Assembly: GCA_002504405.1 (NCBI GenBank)
Contig: DARO01000001.1
Span: forward strand, 1 to 64,000
Source: Methanomassiliicoccaceae archaeon UBA71
GTDB lineage: Archaea; Thermoplasmatota; Thermoplasmata; Methanomassiliicoccales; Methanomethylophilaceae
Length of the DNA stretch: 64,000 nt
Direction: 5' to 3'
Part shown: positions 49,039-57,779 of the stretch, piece by piece
Numbering within the stretch: position 1 is the stretch's first letter
Layout: the number at the start of each line of letters is the position of its first letter
The notes under the pieces: generated by a model
What the model was told of the DNA's origin: nothing
The model's input: only the letters and a program-made list of their open reading frames with translations
Databases searched by the model: none
Made by a program: the position numbers and the translations under genes

Positions 49039-49842
49039 ATGGAGAAGGCACTAGAGCTGAGGAACGTCTCCGTCGTCAGGGACGGGAAGTACATCCTCAG
49101 GTCCGTCGATCTGGACATCCACAAGGGCGAGAACGTGGCCGTCATAGGCCCCAACGGGTCAGGCAAGACCACTCTGATAAAACTCCTTCGCGGGGACATC
49201 TACCCCTACTACGATGAGAGCAGCCCCGCGCTCATGCGCATCTTCGGCCAGGAGAGGTGGAACCTCTTCGAGGTACGCGGGAGGATGGGCGTGGTGTCCA
49301 TGGATCTCCAGAGCATGTTCCGCAGCGACACCAAGGTGCATGAGGTAATATGCTCCGGGTTCTTCAACAGCCTCGACGTCTTCAGAAACCACCAGGTCTC
49401 GGAGGGGATGGTCGCCGCAGTCCATGATGCCGCTGTGATGATGGGCATAGAAGACATCCTCGACAGGTGCATAGAGAACCTCTCGCTGGGGGAGATGCGC
49501 AGGGCCCTCATCGCCAGGGCAATGGTCACCAACCCCGACCTGCTGGTGCTCGACGAGCCGATGACAGGCCTGGACATCGTCATGAAATCGAAGTTCAGAT
49601 CCATGTTCGACATCCTCATACAAAACGGTGTGAGCATAGTGATGATCACCCATGAGCTAACCGACATCCCTGCTTCGGTCGAGCGGATCGTGATGATAAA
49701 GGACGGGGAGGTATTCGCCGATGGGAACAAGAGGGACCTGCTCGTCGATTCCAAGGTGTCCGAACTTTATGGGGAAAGCATTAAGGTCGAGAGCCAGAAT
49801 GGTATCTACCGTATGCGCCTGACAGACGGTGTGATGCAATGA
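49039..49842 (+). CDS. Stand-alone ABC transporter ATP-binding protein (ModF/YlmA-like)
   Basis: The 267-residue ATPase starts at the ATG at 49039 (MEKALELRNVSVVRDGKYILRSVDLDIHKGENVAVIGPNGSGKTTLIKLL); GTG or ATG codons at 49027 are possible. Walker A is GPNGSGKTT, the signature is LSLGEMRRALIARAM instead of LSGGQ, and Walker B is LLVLDEPMTGLD. The switch His is in THELTDIP. The SLGE-type signature and lack of permease genes recall ModF/YlmA ATPases, whose roles are unclear. The stop overlaps the next gene as ATGA. Confidence 0.88.
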   Translation: MEKALELRNVSVVRDGKYILRSVDLDIHKGENVAVIGPNGSGKTTLIKLLRGDIYPYYDESSPALMRIFGQERWNLFEVRGRMGVVSMDLQSMFRSDTKVHEVICSGFFNSLDVFRNHQVSEGMVAAVHDAAVMMGIEDILDRCIENLSLGEMRRALIARAMVTNPDLLVLDEPMTGLDIVMKSKFRSMFDILIQNGVSIVMITHELTDIPASVERIVMIKDGEVFADGNKRDLLVDSKVSELYGESIKVESQNGIYRMRLTDGVMQ

Positions 49843-50309
49843 GATACATATGCCACGACTGCGGCTACGAGATACCTTCGGACATGGACTTCTGCCCAAG
49901 GTGCGGTTGCCTCAGAACGAATGCGACGACGGTCGGAGACGACGGCATGCCGGCCGATGCGTGTCCCAGCTGCGGCGCGCACATCGACCGCGGGGCGGCA
50001 TACTGCCCCAGCTGCGGCAACAAGGTCCCTGAGGCGGTCATGGTAATGCCCAGGGCCAACAAGATGGGCATGGCGGCAATCGCTCTCGCCCTCATCCCCG
50101 GGATATTCAACATATTCGGGCTGGGCCACCTGGTGCTGAAGCAGTGGTCCAGGGGGGCTATGTTCATCGCGATAACCGTGATCATCCTATACATGAACGG
50201 GTGGCAGCTCTTCTCGTCTAACATCATGATCTATCTGATCACCCTCGCTGTCTACATGTACCAGGCGATGGACATCTTCAGGTACGTGTACATCCAGGGA
50301 GGGAGATGA
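49839..50309 (+). CDS. Double zinc-ribbon membrane protein
   Basis: The 156-residue protein has two zinc ribbons (CHDCGYEIPSDMDFCPRCG, residues 5-23; CPSCGAHIDRGAAYCPSCG, 42-60). Three hydrophobic segments follow (about 75-97, 105-122 and 128-145), with the last part resembling the TM2-type GIFNIFGLGHLVLKQWSRGAMFI pattern. It overlaps the ABC ATPase gene by four bases and the rfcL start by four, so the three genes are coupled. Function unknown. Confidence 0.82.
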   Translation: MRYICHDCGYEIPSDMDFCPRCGCLRTNATTVGDDGMPADACPSCGAHIDRGAAYCPSCGNKVPEAVMVMPRANKMGMAAIALALIPGIFNIFGLGHLVLKQWSRGAMFIAITVIILYMNGWQLFSSNIMIYLITLAVYMYQAMDIFRYVYIQGGR

Positions 50310-51763
50310 TGGACTGGACCGAGAAGTACCGTCCAAAAACCCTGAAGGACATCGTAGGCAACGATTCCGCGGTCAGGACCATGCGCACATGGGCTAGGCA
50401 GTGGGAGGAGGGGATTCCGGAAAAGCGGGCGCTCGTCCTGAAGGGTTCCCCCGGTGTCGGGAAGACATCCTCCGCGCTCGCCCTCGCAAACGAGATGGGC
50501 TGGACGCCGGTTGAGATGAACGCCTCCGACCAGCGCAACGAGAGTGCGATATCCGACATAGCGCTGCGCGGGTCCATGAGCAACACGTTCGGGGAGGACG
50601 GCACGTATCTGAAGGCATCGGAAGGTGGCAGGAAGCTGATCATACTTGACGAGGCCGACAACCTGTTCGGAATCCAGGACAAGGGCGCCATGCCGGTCAT
50701 CAACCGCATAATAACGGAGAGCTCCCAGCCGGTCATCCTGATCGTGAACGACTTCTACGCCCTGAGCAGGAAGAGCCCCTCGGTCAAGACCATGACCGAG
50801 CAGGTACAGTTCTACAGGATACAGGCCCCCACGATGGCGAAGGTCCTCCGCAAGATCGCCGACAACGAGGGTGTGGAGGTCGAGCAGTCGGACCTCCTGG
50901 CCATTGCCACCAACGCCTCCGGGGACATGCGCGCGGCGGTGAGGAACCTCGAGTCCCTGGCCCTGGGCGCGGACCGCATCACCCCGGAGATGGCCAAGTC
51001 CCTGTCGACCAGGGACAACCACTCGGACATCTTCGGTCTGATGAAGACCGTGTTCTCGGACCAGGACCCAGTACGCGCCCGCCAGATTGCGAACGATCTG
51101 GACGAGGACGTGTCATCCGTCTTGCTTTGGCTGGACGAGAACCTGCCTCTGCAGCTTAATAGCGCGGGGGACCAGGTCCGCGGGTTCGCCAGGCTCTCAC
51201 AGGCGGACATATTCATCAGCAGGGTGTACAGGCGCCAGTACTACGGCTTCTGGTCCTACGCCAAGGACATCATGGTCTTCGGGCTCTCCACCGTCCGCCA
51301 GGGCCGTTGCACCTGTGCCAAGATGGAGTTCCCGAAGTACCTCAAGCTTATGTCCAGCAGCAAGAACCCGCGCGCGCTGCGCAAGTCCCTCTGCCTGAAG
51401 ATGGCCGTGCAGCTCCACACATCCACCCACAGGGTGTCCGTCGACGTGCTGCCGTACATCGCCGTGCTCCTCAAGCAGGACAAGGCCATCCGCAGGCCCC
51501 TGATCGAGTGGTTCGACCTCACCGATGACGAGTACGCGCTCATCACCGGGACTAAGGCCGATTCGAAGACGGTGGTCAAGATTTTCCAGGAGATCGAGGA
51601 GGACAGGCTCGCCAGGATCTCATCCGCTCTGGGCCCCTACTCGTCGGAGGCAGACGCTCCCGAACCGGAGCCGGAGCCTCCCAAGCCCGAACCTAAAGAG
51701 GCACGCGCCAAGGCCCCGGATAGGAAAGCATCAAAGAACCAGAAGAGCCTATTCGATTTCTGA
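50306..51763 (+). CDS. rfcL: Replication factor C large subunit
   Basis: RfcL loads the PCNA clamp together with RfcS. The 485-residue AAA+ protein begins DWTEKYRPKTLKDIVGNDSAV. Walker A is GSPGVGKTS, Walker B LIILDEADNLFG, sensor 1 VILIVNDFYAL; the ssDNA/arginine region is NASGDMRAAVRNLE. The C-terminal collar is followed by a flexible charged region (PEPEPEPPKPEPKEARAK) and a terminal PCNA-binding motif QKSLFDF. GGAGGGAG precedes the ATG. The stop shares a base with the next start. Confidence 0.96.
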   Translation: MMDWTEKYRPKTLKDIVGNDSAVRTMRTWARQWEEGIPEKRALVLKGSPGVGKTSSALALANEMGWTPVEMNASDQRNESAISDIALRGSMSNTFGEDGTYLKASEGGRKLIILDEADNLFGIQDKGAMPVINRIITESSQPVILIVNDFYALSRKSPSVKTMTEQVQFYRIQAPTMAKVLRKIADNEGVEVEQSDLLAIATNASGDMRAAVRNLESLALGADRITPEMAKSLSTRDNHSDIFGLMKTVFSDQDPVRARQIANDLDEDVSSVLLWLDENLPLQLNSAGDQVRGFARLSQADIFISRVYRRQYYGFWSYAKDIMVFGLSTVRQGRCTCAKMEFPKYLKLMSSSKNPRALRKSLCLKMAVQLHTSTHRVSVDVLPYIAVLLKQDKAIRRPLIEWFDLTDDEYALITGTKADSKTVVKIFQEIEEDRLARISSALGPYSSEADAPEPEPEPPKPEPKEARAKAPDRKASKNQKSLFDF

Positions 51764-52710
51764 TGCCGATGGACGAGGGTTACAGGGACCTGCTGATCAA
51801 GCAGCAGTACAGGATATACAACGACCACTCAGCGGTAAAGCTCTGCCACTGGATGAAGGAGAGCATGCTCAGGGGCCGCTGCTGCTACAAGCAGGATTTC
51901 TACGGGATCCAGTCTCACAGATGCCTCCAGATGACCCCTGCCATAAACGAGTGCAGCCACCGCTGCACGTTCTGCTGGAGGGTCCAGGAGCACGATTTCG
52001 AGGTAAAGGAGTGGGCGGAGCCCAAGGACATGCTCGACCATCTCATCGAGCATCAGAGGAAGCTCATCTCCGGTTTCAAGGGCGATCCCCGGTGCGACCT
52101 AGACAGGTTCAACGAGGCGATGAACCCCAACCAGGTGGCCATCTCGCTCGCAGGGGAGCCCATCACCTACCCGTACATGTCGGACTTCCTCAAGGAATGC
52201 CATTCCCGCGGCATGTCCACTTTCGTCGTCACGAACGGTACCTACCCGGAGCAGCTGGAGGCCCTCGACGTCCTCCCGATGCACCTGTACGTCACCGTCG
52301 CCGCGCCGAACAAGGAGGTCTACACGAAGGTCTGCCGTCCGAAGTCCCCGGACTGCTGGGACAGGCTCATGAGGACCCTGGACCTCCTGCCGTCGCTGAA
52401 CACGCGCACAGTCATCCGCCACACCCTCGTCAAGAACCACAACTTCGGATGGGAGGACGAGTACGCCGAACTCGACAGGCGGGCGGACCCGGACCTGATC
52501 GAGCCGAAGGGATACGTCTTCGTCGGAGGGTCCCGCACCAGGCTCACCATAGACTGCATGCCCTCGTTCCAGGAGGTCCGCGACTTCGCCGGCCGCCTCG
52601 GGGAGAGGGTCGGCATGGAGATAATCAAGGAGAGGGAGGACAGTCGTGTCGTCCTCCTGGGCCATCAGGGCATGGTCACGGACGTCAGGGAGCTGTACGG
52701 GCTAAAATGA
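51763..52710 (+). CDS. taw1: tRNA-Phe wyosine biosynthesis radical SAM enzyme (TYW1/Taw1)
   Basis: Taw1 forms the tricyclic imidazopurine base at G37 of tRNA-Phe from 1-methylguanosine and pyruvate. The 315-residue enzyme has the radical SAM cluster motif CSHRCTFCW. The additional cysteines upstream (CLQMTP with CYK) provide the second [4Fe-4S] cluster. The family segments SLAGEPITYPYMSDFLKECHSRGMSTFVVTNG and PKGYVFVGGSRTRLT are present. It overlaps rfcL by one base. Confidence 0.95.
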   Translation: MPMDEGYRDLLIKQQYRIYNDHSAVKLCHWMKESMLRGRCCYKQDFYGIQSHRCLQMTPAINECSHRCTFCWRVQEHDFEVKEWAEPKDMLDHLIEHQRKLISGFKGDPRCDLDRFNEAMNPNQVAISLAGEPITYPYMSDFLKECHSRGMSTFVVTNGTYPEQLEALDVLPMHLYVTVAAPNKEVYTKVCRPKSPDCWDRLMRTLDLLPSLNTRTVIRHTLVKNHNFGWEDEYAELDRRADPDLIEPKGYVFVGGSRTRLTIDCMPSFQEVRDFAGRLGERVGMEIIKEREDSRVVLLGHQGMVTDVRELYGLK

Positions 52711-52717
52711 GAGGGAA

Positions 52718-52733
52718 GGCCCCCGAAGGGGCC
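52718..52733 (+). terminator. Terminator after taw1
   Basis: GGCCCC-CGAA-GGGGCC, a 6-bp stem, starts 7 bases after the stop and is followed by GTTTGG. It also precedes the end of the convergent DUF1294 gene. Confidence 0.5.
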
Positions 52734-52743
52734 GTTTGGACCG

Positions 52744-53001
52744 TCAGTGGACGAGCAGCCAGACGATCAGGACTATGTGGATCAGCAGGAACACGTAGAC
52801 CAGCTTGAACTTGGTCTTCTGCGTCTTGTGCCTTGCCAGCTGCATCCCCGCCACTGCGCCCCAGGGCCCCAGCAGGGCCCCGATGAGCAGCGTGGACTCC
52901 CTGGTCCTCCACTTGTCCGCCTTCGCCTTGTGCTTGTCCCAGACGTACATCAGGAGAACCGCAATGTTCACCAGGATGTACAATAGCAGGATCAGGCTCA
53001 T
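52744..53001 (-). CDS. DUF1294 small membrane protein
   Basis: The 85-residue protein has two to three membrane helices (SLILLLYILVNIAVLLMYVWD; LLIGALLGPWGAVAGMQLA; LVYVFLLIHIVLIVWLLV) and the DUF1294 signature KHKAKADKWRTRESTLLIGALLGPWGA...RHKTQKTKFK. Function unknown. It follows the flavodoxin gene on the same strand with a short gap. Confidence 0.88.
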   Translation of the reverse strand: MSLILLLYILVNIAVLLMYVWDKHKAKADKWRTRESTLLIGALLGPWGAVAGMQLARHKTQKTKFKLVYVFLLIHIVLIVWLLVH

Positions 53002-53012
53002 AGACACGGTTA

Positions 53013-53417
53013 TCACAGCTGCGCTATGAAGTCGTCCACGGCCGCGGGGAGCCCCGCAGAGTTCATCTCGCCGCCCTTCTTGTTGAAGTACACAACCTTG
53101 TGGATTCCGAGCTGCTCCGCGACTGCGTCGCGCTGCTTGTCGCCCTTCTCCTCGTTGTACATGCAGGTGATGAAGAGGAACAGCCTCTTGCCGGCCAGAG
53201 CATCCTGGTTGTCGGCGATGAACTGGGCGAGGGGCTTGTATGGGCTCCCGAAATGTATTCCTGTTCCGAACACGATCGTGTCGTACCCGGTCATGTTGAT
53301 CTTCGTCAGCTGCTTGAGGTTGAACACATCCGCCCCGATAGATTTGGCGATGTAGTCCGCCACTGCTTTGGTGTTCTTCGTCGGTCCGGTCGCGTAGATG
53401 ACTGCGGTGCTTCCCAT
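53013..53417 (-). CDS. Flavodoxin-domain protein
   Basis: The 134-residue protein begins with a flavodoxin fold (AVIYATGPTKNTKAVADYIAKSIGADVFNL, FMN phosphate loop TGPTKNTKA). The continuation YDTIVFGTGIHFGSPYKPLAQFI and KRLFLFITCMYNEE resembles protoporphyrinogen-oxidase-type (HemG-like) and short flavodoxins. It likely carries FMN and takes part in electron transfer. It lies downstream of the Fe-S flavoprotein gene, likely in one transcript. Confidence 0.85.
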   Translation of the reverse strand: MGSTAVIYATGPTKNTKAVADYIAKSIGADVFNLKQLTKINMTGYDTIVFGTGIHFGSPYKPLAQFIADNQDALAGKRLFLFITCMYNEEKGDKQRDAVAEQLGIHKVVYFNKKGGEMNSAGLPAAVDDFIAQL

Positions 53418-53431
53418 CCTTATTCACCTTT

Positions 53432-53983
53432 TCAGATCTTGGACGCTATCTCTTCGGCCTGGGCCATCACGTCCGCATTCTCAGCGGCAGGTCCTCCCTG
53501 GGCCTCGGAGTAGACGATCGTCCCGATGGGTTCAAACTTGAAAAAGTTGGCCATCACTCCGTTGACCTGGTCGGCCATGACCTTGGCTCCGTCGAGTCCT
53601 CCGCCGCATGTGACGACAGTGGCAACCTTCTTCCCGGGGGAGAGGATCGTAGTGAATCCGGGGAGCACGAATCCGTACATCCTGTCCTCGAACAGCCTGT
53701 ACTGGGCGGTTGCGTGCCCGAAGTATGTGGGCGTAGCGACGATGAGGGCATCGCAGTTCTGCACGGAGGCGAGAACGGGCGTCATGCCGTCCTTCCTGAT
53801 GCAGCCCTTGCCGCCCTTCTTGCAACCCATGCAAGCCTGGCATCCCTTGGCGTCGATGTCATTGATGTAGAACACCTCGACCTCGTCGCCCTTTGCCTTG
53901 AGCTTCTCCACCATCTTGTCGACGATTGCAGCGCAGTTTCCCTTCTTCCTGGGGGATCCGATAACAGCAGTTACCTTTGCCAT
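53432..53983 (-). CDS. Iron-sulfur flavoprotein (NADPH-dependent FMN reductase family)
   Basis: The 183-residue protein has the FMN-binding loop IGSPRKKGNC and a compact cysteine motif CQACMGCKKGGKGC (residues about 48-61) like that of methanogen iron-sulfur flavoproteins, which bind a [4Fe-4S] cluster. The flavin fold continues with DALIVATPTYFGHATAQYRLFEDRM and VVTCGGG. Isf-type proteins reduce oxygen or peroxide or act as electron carriers from ferredoxin. It is divergent from an HxlR regulator, the likely controller. Confidence 0.88.
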   Translation of the reverse strand: MAKVTAVIGSPRKKGNCAAIVDKMVEKLKAKGDEVEVFYINDIDAKGCQACMGCKKGGKGCIRKDGMTPVLASVQNCDALIVATPTYFGHATAQYRLFEDRMYGFVLPGFTTILSPGKKVATVVTCGGGLDGAKVMADQVNGVMANFFKFEPIGTIVYSEAQGGPAAENADVMAQAEEIASKI

Positions 53984-54040
53984 AGTATCGTGATGGAGAT
54001 TGATGGTATCATATTTATATCTGCTTACAAAAGGTAATTA

Positions 54041-54057
54041 AATATCTAAATGATATT
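54041..54057. promoter_or_regulatory. Inverted repeat in the divergent flavoprotein/HxlR promoter
   Basis: AATATC-TAAAT-GATATT is a perfect 6-base inverted repeat 9 bases before the HxlR ATG. A related AT-rich partial copy (GGTATCATATTTATATC, 54005-54021) overlaps the TATA region of the flavoprotein gene. It is a good candidate operator for the HxlR protein. Confidence 0.55.
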
Positions 54058-54065
54058 GTTGAAGC

Positions 54066-54467
54066 ATGAAACCGCAGTTCGCACGTTACAACTGCCCCTT
54101 GGATGCTGCGATGTCGGTGATCGAGGGCAGATGGAAGTGCACCATACTCTGCATGCTGGCCCAGAGAGGTACGATGAGGTTCTCCGAGCTTCAGCGCAGC
54201 ATGGGCGATGTCACCTCCAGGATACTCTCCAAGCAGCTCAAGGAACTCGAGGGCGACGGCATGATTGTCCGCAATGTGATACCCGACGTGAGGGTGAAGG
54301 TCGAGTACTCCATCACAGGCAGGGGCCTATCGATCGTCCCGATCCTCGAGCAGCTCGCCCTTTGGGGGATCCGCAACCAGTGCCTGCAGGTCATCGTCCC
54401 CGGCGAAGAACCTCCTGCGTGCCCCCTGTCATCCGGAACGGCCGAGAAGACGTTCGCCACCGAATGA
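54066..54467 (+). CDS. HxlR-family winged-helix regulator
   Basis: The 133-residue regulator has the HxlR pattern: NCPLDAAMSVIEGRWKCTILCMLAQRGTMRFSELQRSMGDVTSRILSKQLKELEGDGMIVRNVIPDVRVKVEYSITGRGLSIVPILEQLALWG. The conserved Cys near the N terminus (Cys13) can serve as a redox switch in this family. It is divergent from the iron-sulfur flavoprotein gene, which it probably controls in response to electrophiles or oxidants. Confidence 0.92.
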   Translation: MKPQFARYNCPLDAAMSVIEGRWKCTILCMLAQRGTMRFSELQRSMGDVTSRILSKQLKELEGDGMIVRNVIPDVRVKVEYSITGRGLSIVPILEQLALWGIRNQCLQVIVPGEEPPACPLSSGTAEKTFATE

Positions 54468-54505
54468 TTTACTAATCCAACGTAGATTTCCCGCCGGTAA
54501 TTTCA

Positions 54506-55468
54506 ATGGCTTACCGGCTTGTCACAATAGATGCGGACAGGTCGTCCGAACTCAGGGACGTCTGCTCCGGCATCAACTACCTCTCATCAAAGGCCGACAT
54601 CAACGGCGTCTGCGTGCAGCTCTTCACGGAGAGCCGCGACTGCATGGAGATGTGGACCGACAACTTCTACCACATGTCGGATTCCGTGAGGCCGCACGCC
54701 AGGGTATACTGCGTCAACGACCCGTCCACGGACCTGCATGCGGAATACGACGTCCAGACCCGCACGGTCTTCCTGTTCAACTTCGACTATTACGGATGGA
54801 TCAAAAGCATCGCCCTCGGCGTCGCCGGGAACATCCTGGAGGACGCGCACGGCATATTCCCAGTGCACGGAGCCGCCCTCGACATAGACGGGGCGGGCGT
54901 GACCCTGATTGCCCCGTCCAAGACCGGGAAGACCACGCAGTCCTGGGGCCTCCTCAGGATGGACCACGCCCACCTGATCACGGACGACTGGTACTTCGTC
55001 ACTCTGGGCGACGGCAGGCCTTTCATCGAGGGCTCCGAGAAGAACTGCTACATCGACGCCGACATAGGGGACGTCTGGGAGGAGTACCGTCCTCTGGTGA
55101 AGGAGGTCAGGTTCGACAACAAGGGCCGCGGTATCGGCAACGTCAGATGGGTCGCCGGAGAGGGATCCGTCATCAGGAGCACCAGCATGAGGTACGTGAT
55201 CCTCCTGAAGAGGGACCCGTCCGACGGGCGCATCGTGCGCAGGCTCGAGACCGGCGAAGCCCTCGAGTACCTCTCGGAGTCGGGCTTCTGCAACCCCCAC
55301 ACCCTGGTCTGCGACCCCCGCAGGAACGATCTGCGCAGGGAGTTCTTCCGCGGATACCTGGATGCCTGCGAGGTCTACATGGTCAACACGACCGGCACCC
55401 CGGAGCAGTCTCAGGAAGCCATAAGATCAGTTCTCGGAGGCGGGCAGCGATGGACGTCCCGAAGCTGA
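54506..55468 (+). CDS. HPr kinase/PEPCK-like P-loop protein
   Basis: The 320-residue protein has a middle domain like HprK: PVHGAALDIDGAGVTLIAPSKTGKTTQSWGLL, with HGA at 121-123 and Walker A APSKTGKTT at 136-144. LITDDWYFV follows (acidic pair 160-161). The N-terminal 110 residues differ from HprK. Archaea normally lack the HPr phosphotransfer system, so its substrate is not HPr; a metabolite or another protein is likely. It overlaps the following membrane-protein gene by 19 bases, suggesting the two act together. Confidence 0.78.
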   Translation: MAYRLVTIDADRSSELRDVCSGINYLSSKADINGVCVQLFTESRDCMEMWTDNFYHMSDSVRPHARVYCVNDPSTDLHAEYDVQTRTVFLFNFDYYGWIKSIALGVAGNILEDAHGIFPVHGAALDIDGAGVTLIAPSKTGKTTQSWGLLRMDHAHLITDDWYFVTLGDGRPFIEGSEKNCYIDADIGDVWEEYRPLVKEVRFDNKGRGIGNVRWVAGEGSVIRSTSMRYVILLKRDPSDGRIVRRLETGEALEYLSESGFCNPHTLVCDPRRNDLRREFFRGYLDACEVYMVNTTGTPEQSQEAIRSVLGGGQRWTSRS

Positions 55469-56391
55469 AGAAGCCAGACATCAAGCTCCCCGAAATCCGC
55501 AGACACGAATCCGACGGCGGTTCTTGGGGATGGAAGGGCAGCCTGGACCCGATGTTCGACAAGGTCAGGGCATCCACCGTGGAGCGCACCCACGAGCTTT
55601 CGGTGGTCATGAAGTCGGTGATCCTGATTATAGTCGCGAGCCTGATCATGCTGCTCATCTGCGTCGCGATAGGCGAGATATGGTCATTCGGCGACTACAT
55701 GAACAACATCTTCTGCAACACGATAGCCCTCCTGTTCATCGTGATCTGTCTCGACACCATCGTCTCCAGCAACAAGGCCAAGCGCCGCAGGAGGGACGAG
55801 GTCAGGAAGATCCTCAGGTACGACCGCGTCATACAGCCTGACATAGACATGTATCTCGTGAGGAAGAACATGGTCATCACCCCCAACGGAAAGACCATGA
55901 GGAAGTTCCAGGTCGACGCCACGTTCACTGTGAGGGACATGAGGGACATGTACACCGCATCAGAGCTCGTAGCCGACGTCGGAATCTCGAAGATTAAGCG
56001 CTACGGGCACTTCCAGGGCGTCCTGAGGGACGACTTCCAGCGCCTCGCAGAGAACGTGGACTTCGCCTTCTTCCCCGAGGTGGCGGAGGCTGTGATGAGG
56101 TACCTCAACGCAACGTCCTACGGCCAGGCCGCCCTCGACGCTGTCATAGGCTACGAGGACTCCAGGGCTGGGACGAAGTCCATGAGGGTCATGGTCGCAG
56201 GCATGATCAAGGACGAGCCCGAGGACGGGCGCTTCATCGACGCCAACCCAGCCATGAAGAACGTATACCTTGTCCATCAGATGATCAACGAGCAGGAGCA
56301 CGCCGTCGCCGACTACCTCAGGGTGGTGAAGGTCCTCAGGGAGGAGTCCCCGGAGTACGGCAGGCAGGCCTCCGATTACGAGAACGAGTGA
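55450..56391 (+). CDS. Membrane protein with cytoplasmic domain, partner of the HprK-like gene
   Basis: The 313-residue protein has a charged N-terminal segment and two membrane helices (about 53-75, SVILIIVASLIMLLICVAIG; about 86-103, IFCNTIALLFIVICLDTIV). A basic stretch (NKAKRRRRDEVRKI) leads into a C-terminal cytoplasmic domain of about 200 residues that I do not recognise. Its start lies within the HprK-like gene, and its end overlaps the convergent sfsA gene by 16 bases. It may be a target or anchor of the kinase-like protein (inference). Confidence 0.7.
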   Translation: MDVPKLKKPDIKLPEIRRHESDGGSWGWKGSLDPMFDKVRASTVERTHELSVVMKSVILIIVASLIMLLICVAIGEIWSFGDYMNNIFCNTIALLFIVICLDTIVSSNKAKRRRRDEVRKILRYDRVIQPDIDMYLVRKNMVITPNGKTMRKFQVDATFTVRDMRDMYTASELVADVGISKIKRYGHFQGVLRDDFQRLAENVDFAFFPEVAEAVMRYLNATSYGQAALDAVIGYEDSRAGTKSMRVMVAGMIKDEPEDGRFIDANPAMKNVYLVHQMINEQEHAVADYLRVVKVLREESPEYGRQASDYENE

Positions 56392-57071
56392 AGGTACCTG
56401 TGCGGCAGGGACCCGTCGACCTCCATCCTGTCGGGGGCCACGGTGCAGTCCAGGACCAGCACGCGCACCCCCATGGATTCCGCGCGCTCCAGCTCCAGCC
56501 CGAACTCCCGGTGAGTGGAGTAGTTGGGCTCGAAGACGGTCATGCCCTTCATCTGAACGATGAAGACCGCATAGGCCTCGTACCCCTCGGATATGCACGC
56601 CTCCAGTCCGCGTATGTGCTTCAGGCCCCTCTCGGTCGGGGCGTCGGGGAAGCGGCACACCCCGCCATCCTCCAGGGTCACACCCTTGACCTCGGCGAAA
56701 ATCCTCCTCCCGTCGGATTCGATGTAGAAGTCGAAGCGCGAGTCCCCGTGGGTGCATTCCGGTTGAACCCGCGGACCCTCGCCGAACATCCCCGATCTGG
56801 ATATGTATTCGCCGAACGCCTTGTTCGGTGCCTGCGAGTCTATGTTGATCAGGATGCTGCCCTTGTATGCGGCTATGAGGTCGTAGCGGGTGGACCTCCC
56901 CGGACTGTCGGATTCCTCGAGGATGACCCTGGCTCCGGGGACGAGGATCTCCCGGCACCTGCCGGTGTTCTTGACATGGACCCTCTCCCTTCTCCCGTCC
57001 ACCGTCACGTAGGCTATGAACCTGTTTGGGCGGGACTCGAAGACGCCCTCCACGACCTTTCCGTACCTCAT
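56376..57071 (-). CDS. sfsA: SfsA family protein (DNA/RNA nuclease superfamily)
   Basis: The 231-residue protein has the SfsA motifs: GVFESRPNRFIAYV, VHVKNTGRCREILVPGARV, RRIFAEVKGVTL (E-x-K of the PD-(D/E)XK-like site), FPDAPTERGLKHI and VFIVQMKGM. It ends in LVLDCTVAPDR. SfsA proteins bind nucleic acid; E. coli SfsA is named for sugar fermentation but the biochemical role is unclear. The stop is TAA. It is divergent from the exonuclease gene. Confidence 0.93.
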   Translation of the reverse strand: MRYGKVVEGVFESRPNRFIAYVTVDGRRERVHVKNTGRCREILVPGARVILEESDSPGRSTRYDLIAAYKGSILINIDSQAPNKAFGEYISRSGMFGEGPRVQPECTHGDSRFDFYIESDGRRIFAEVKGVTLEDGGVCRFPDAPTERGLKHIRGLEACISEGYEAYAVFIVQMKGMTVFEPNYSTHREFGLELERAESMGVRVLVLDCTVAPDRMEVDGSLPHRYLHSFS

Positions 57072-57119
57072 CTGCCTTCGTTATCGAATCGTTTTATATT
57101 TCATCTCGGATGGCTGGTC

Positions 57120-57779
57120 ATGGAAGGATTCAGGACGTACTCGAAGGACACTGCCAGCCCCACGGGGTTCAGCTTCAAGGTCGAAGGCAGCGGCGTTCCA
57201 GACAGGATATACGTCATCGACACGGAGACAACAGGCCTCGATGGGGCTCCCAGGGACCTGGTCGTGGACGTCGGCATATGCGCCGTGTCGCTGGATGACG
57301 GCACCGTGGAGGACGTCTACTCATCGGTGCTCGGATACGATGTCGACTCCTGGGACGACTATCTGCGCAACGCCTGGATCTTCGAGAACACCGACCTCAC
57401 TCTCGACGAGGTCAGGGACGCCCCCCATGCAATGCATGTCATAGACAAGGTCCGCGGCATCCTAAAGGGGAAGACCGTCACGGCCTACAACATCGCCTAC
57501 GACATGGACAAGTTCCTCTTCAAGGAGCCATGGGACCTCCGCGGGAGGTTCACCCTCTGCGCGGACATAATGGTCGCCGCCACACCCGTGTGCAAGCTCC
57601 CTAGCCAGTACTACGGGAGGCAGTACAGGTTCCCTAAGCTGGACCACGCCTACAGGACCATCGTGGAGGGTGACCCGGCCGGCATCGGGGAGGCCCAGTC
57701 CCACCGTGCCCTGTCCGATGCCAGGATGGCGTCGTACCTCATGATACAGATGTACCGCGACGGCACATACCGCCCTTAA
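57120..57779 (+). CDS. DEDDh-type 3'-5' exonuclease (DnaQ-like)
   Basis: The 219-residue nuclease has motif I VIDTETTGL (D-x-E), motif II VTAYNIAYDMDKFLF and motif III SHRALSDARM (H-x4-D), as in RNase T/DnaQ-type enzymes. It may proofread or trim DNA or RNA ends. The start at 57120 (MEGFRTYS) is the first ATG past the divergent sfsA promoter; a much longer frame is the antisense of sfsA. Its TAA overlaps the stop of the convergent P-type ATPase gene in the palindrome TTAA. Confidence 0.88.
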   Translation: MEGFRTYSKDTASPTGFSFKVEGSGVPDRIYVIDTETTGLDGAPRDLVVDVGICAVSLDDGTVEDVYSSVLGYDVDSWDDYLRNAWIFENTDLTLDEVRDAPHAMHVIDKVRGILKGKTVTAYNIAYDMDKFLFKEPWDLRGRFTLCADIMVAATPVCKLPSQYYGRQYRFPKLDHAYRTIVEGDPAGIGEAQSHRALSDARMASYLMIQMYRDGTYRP

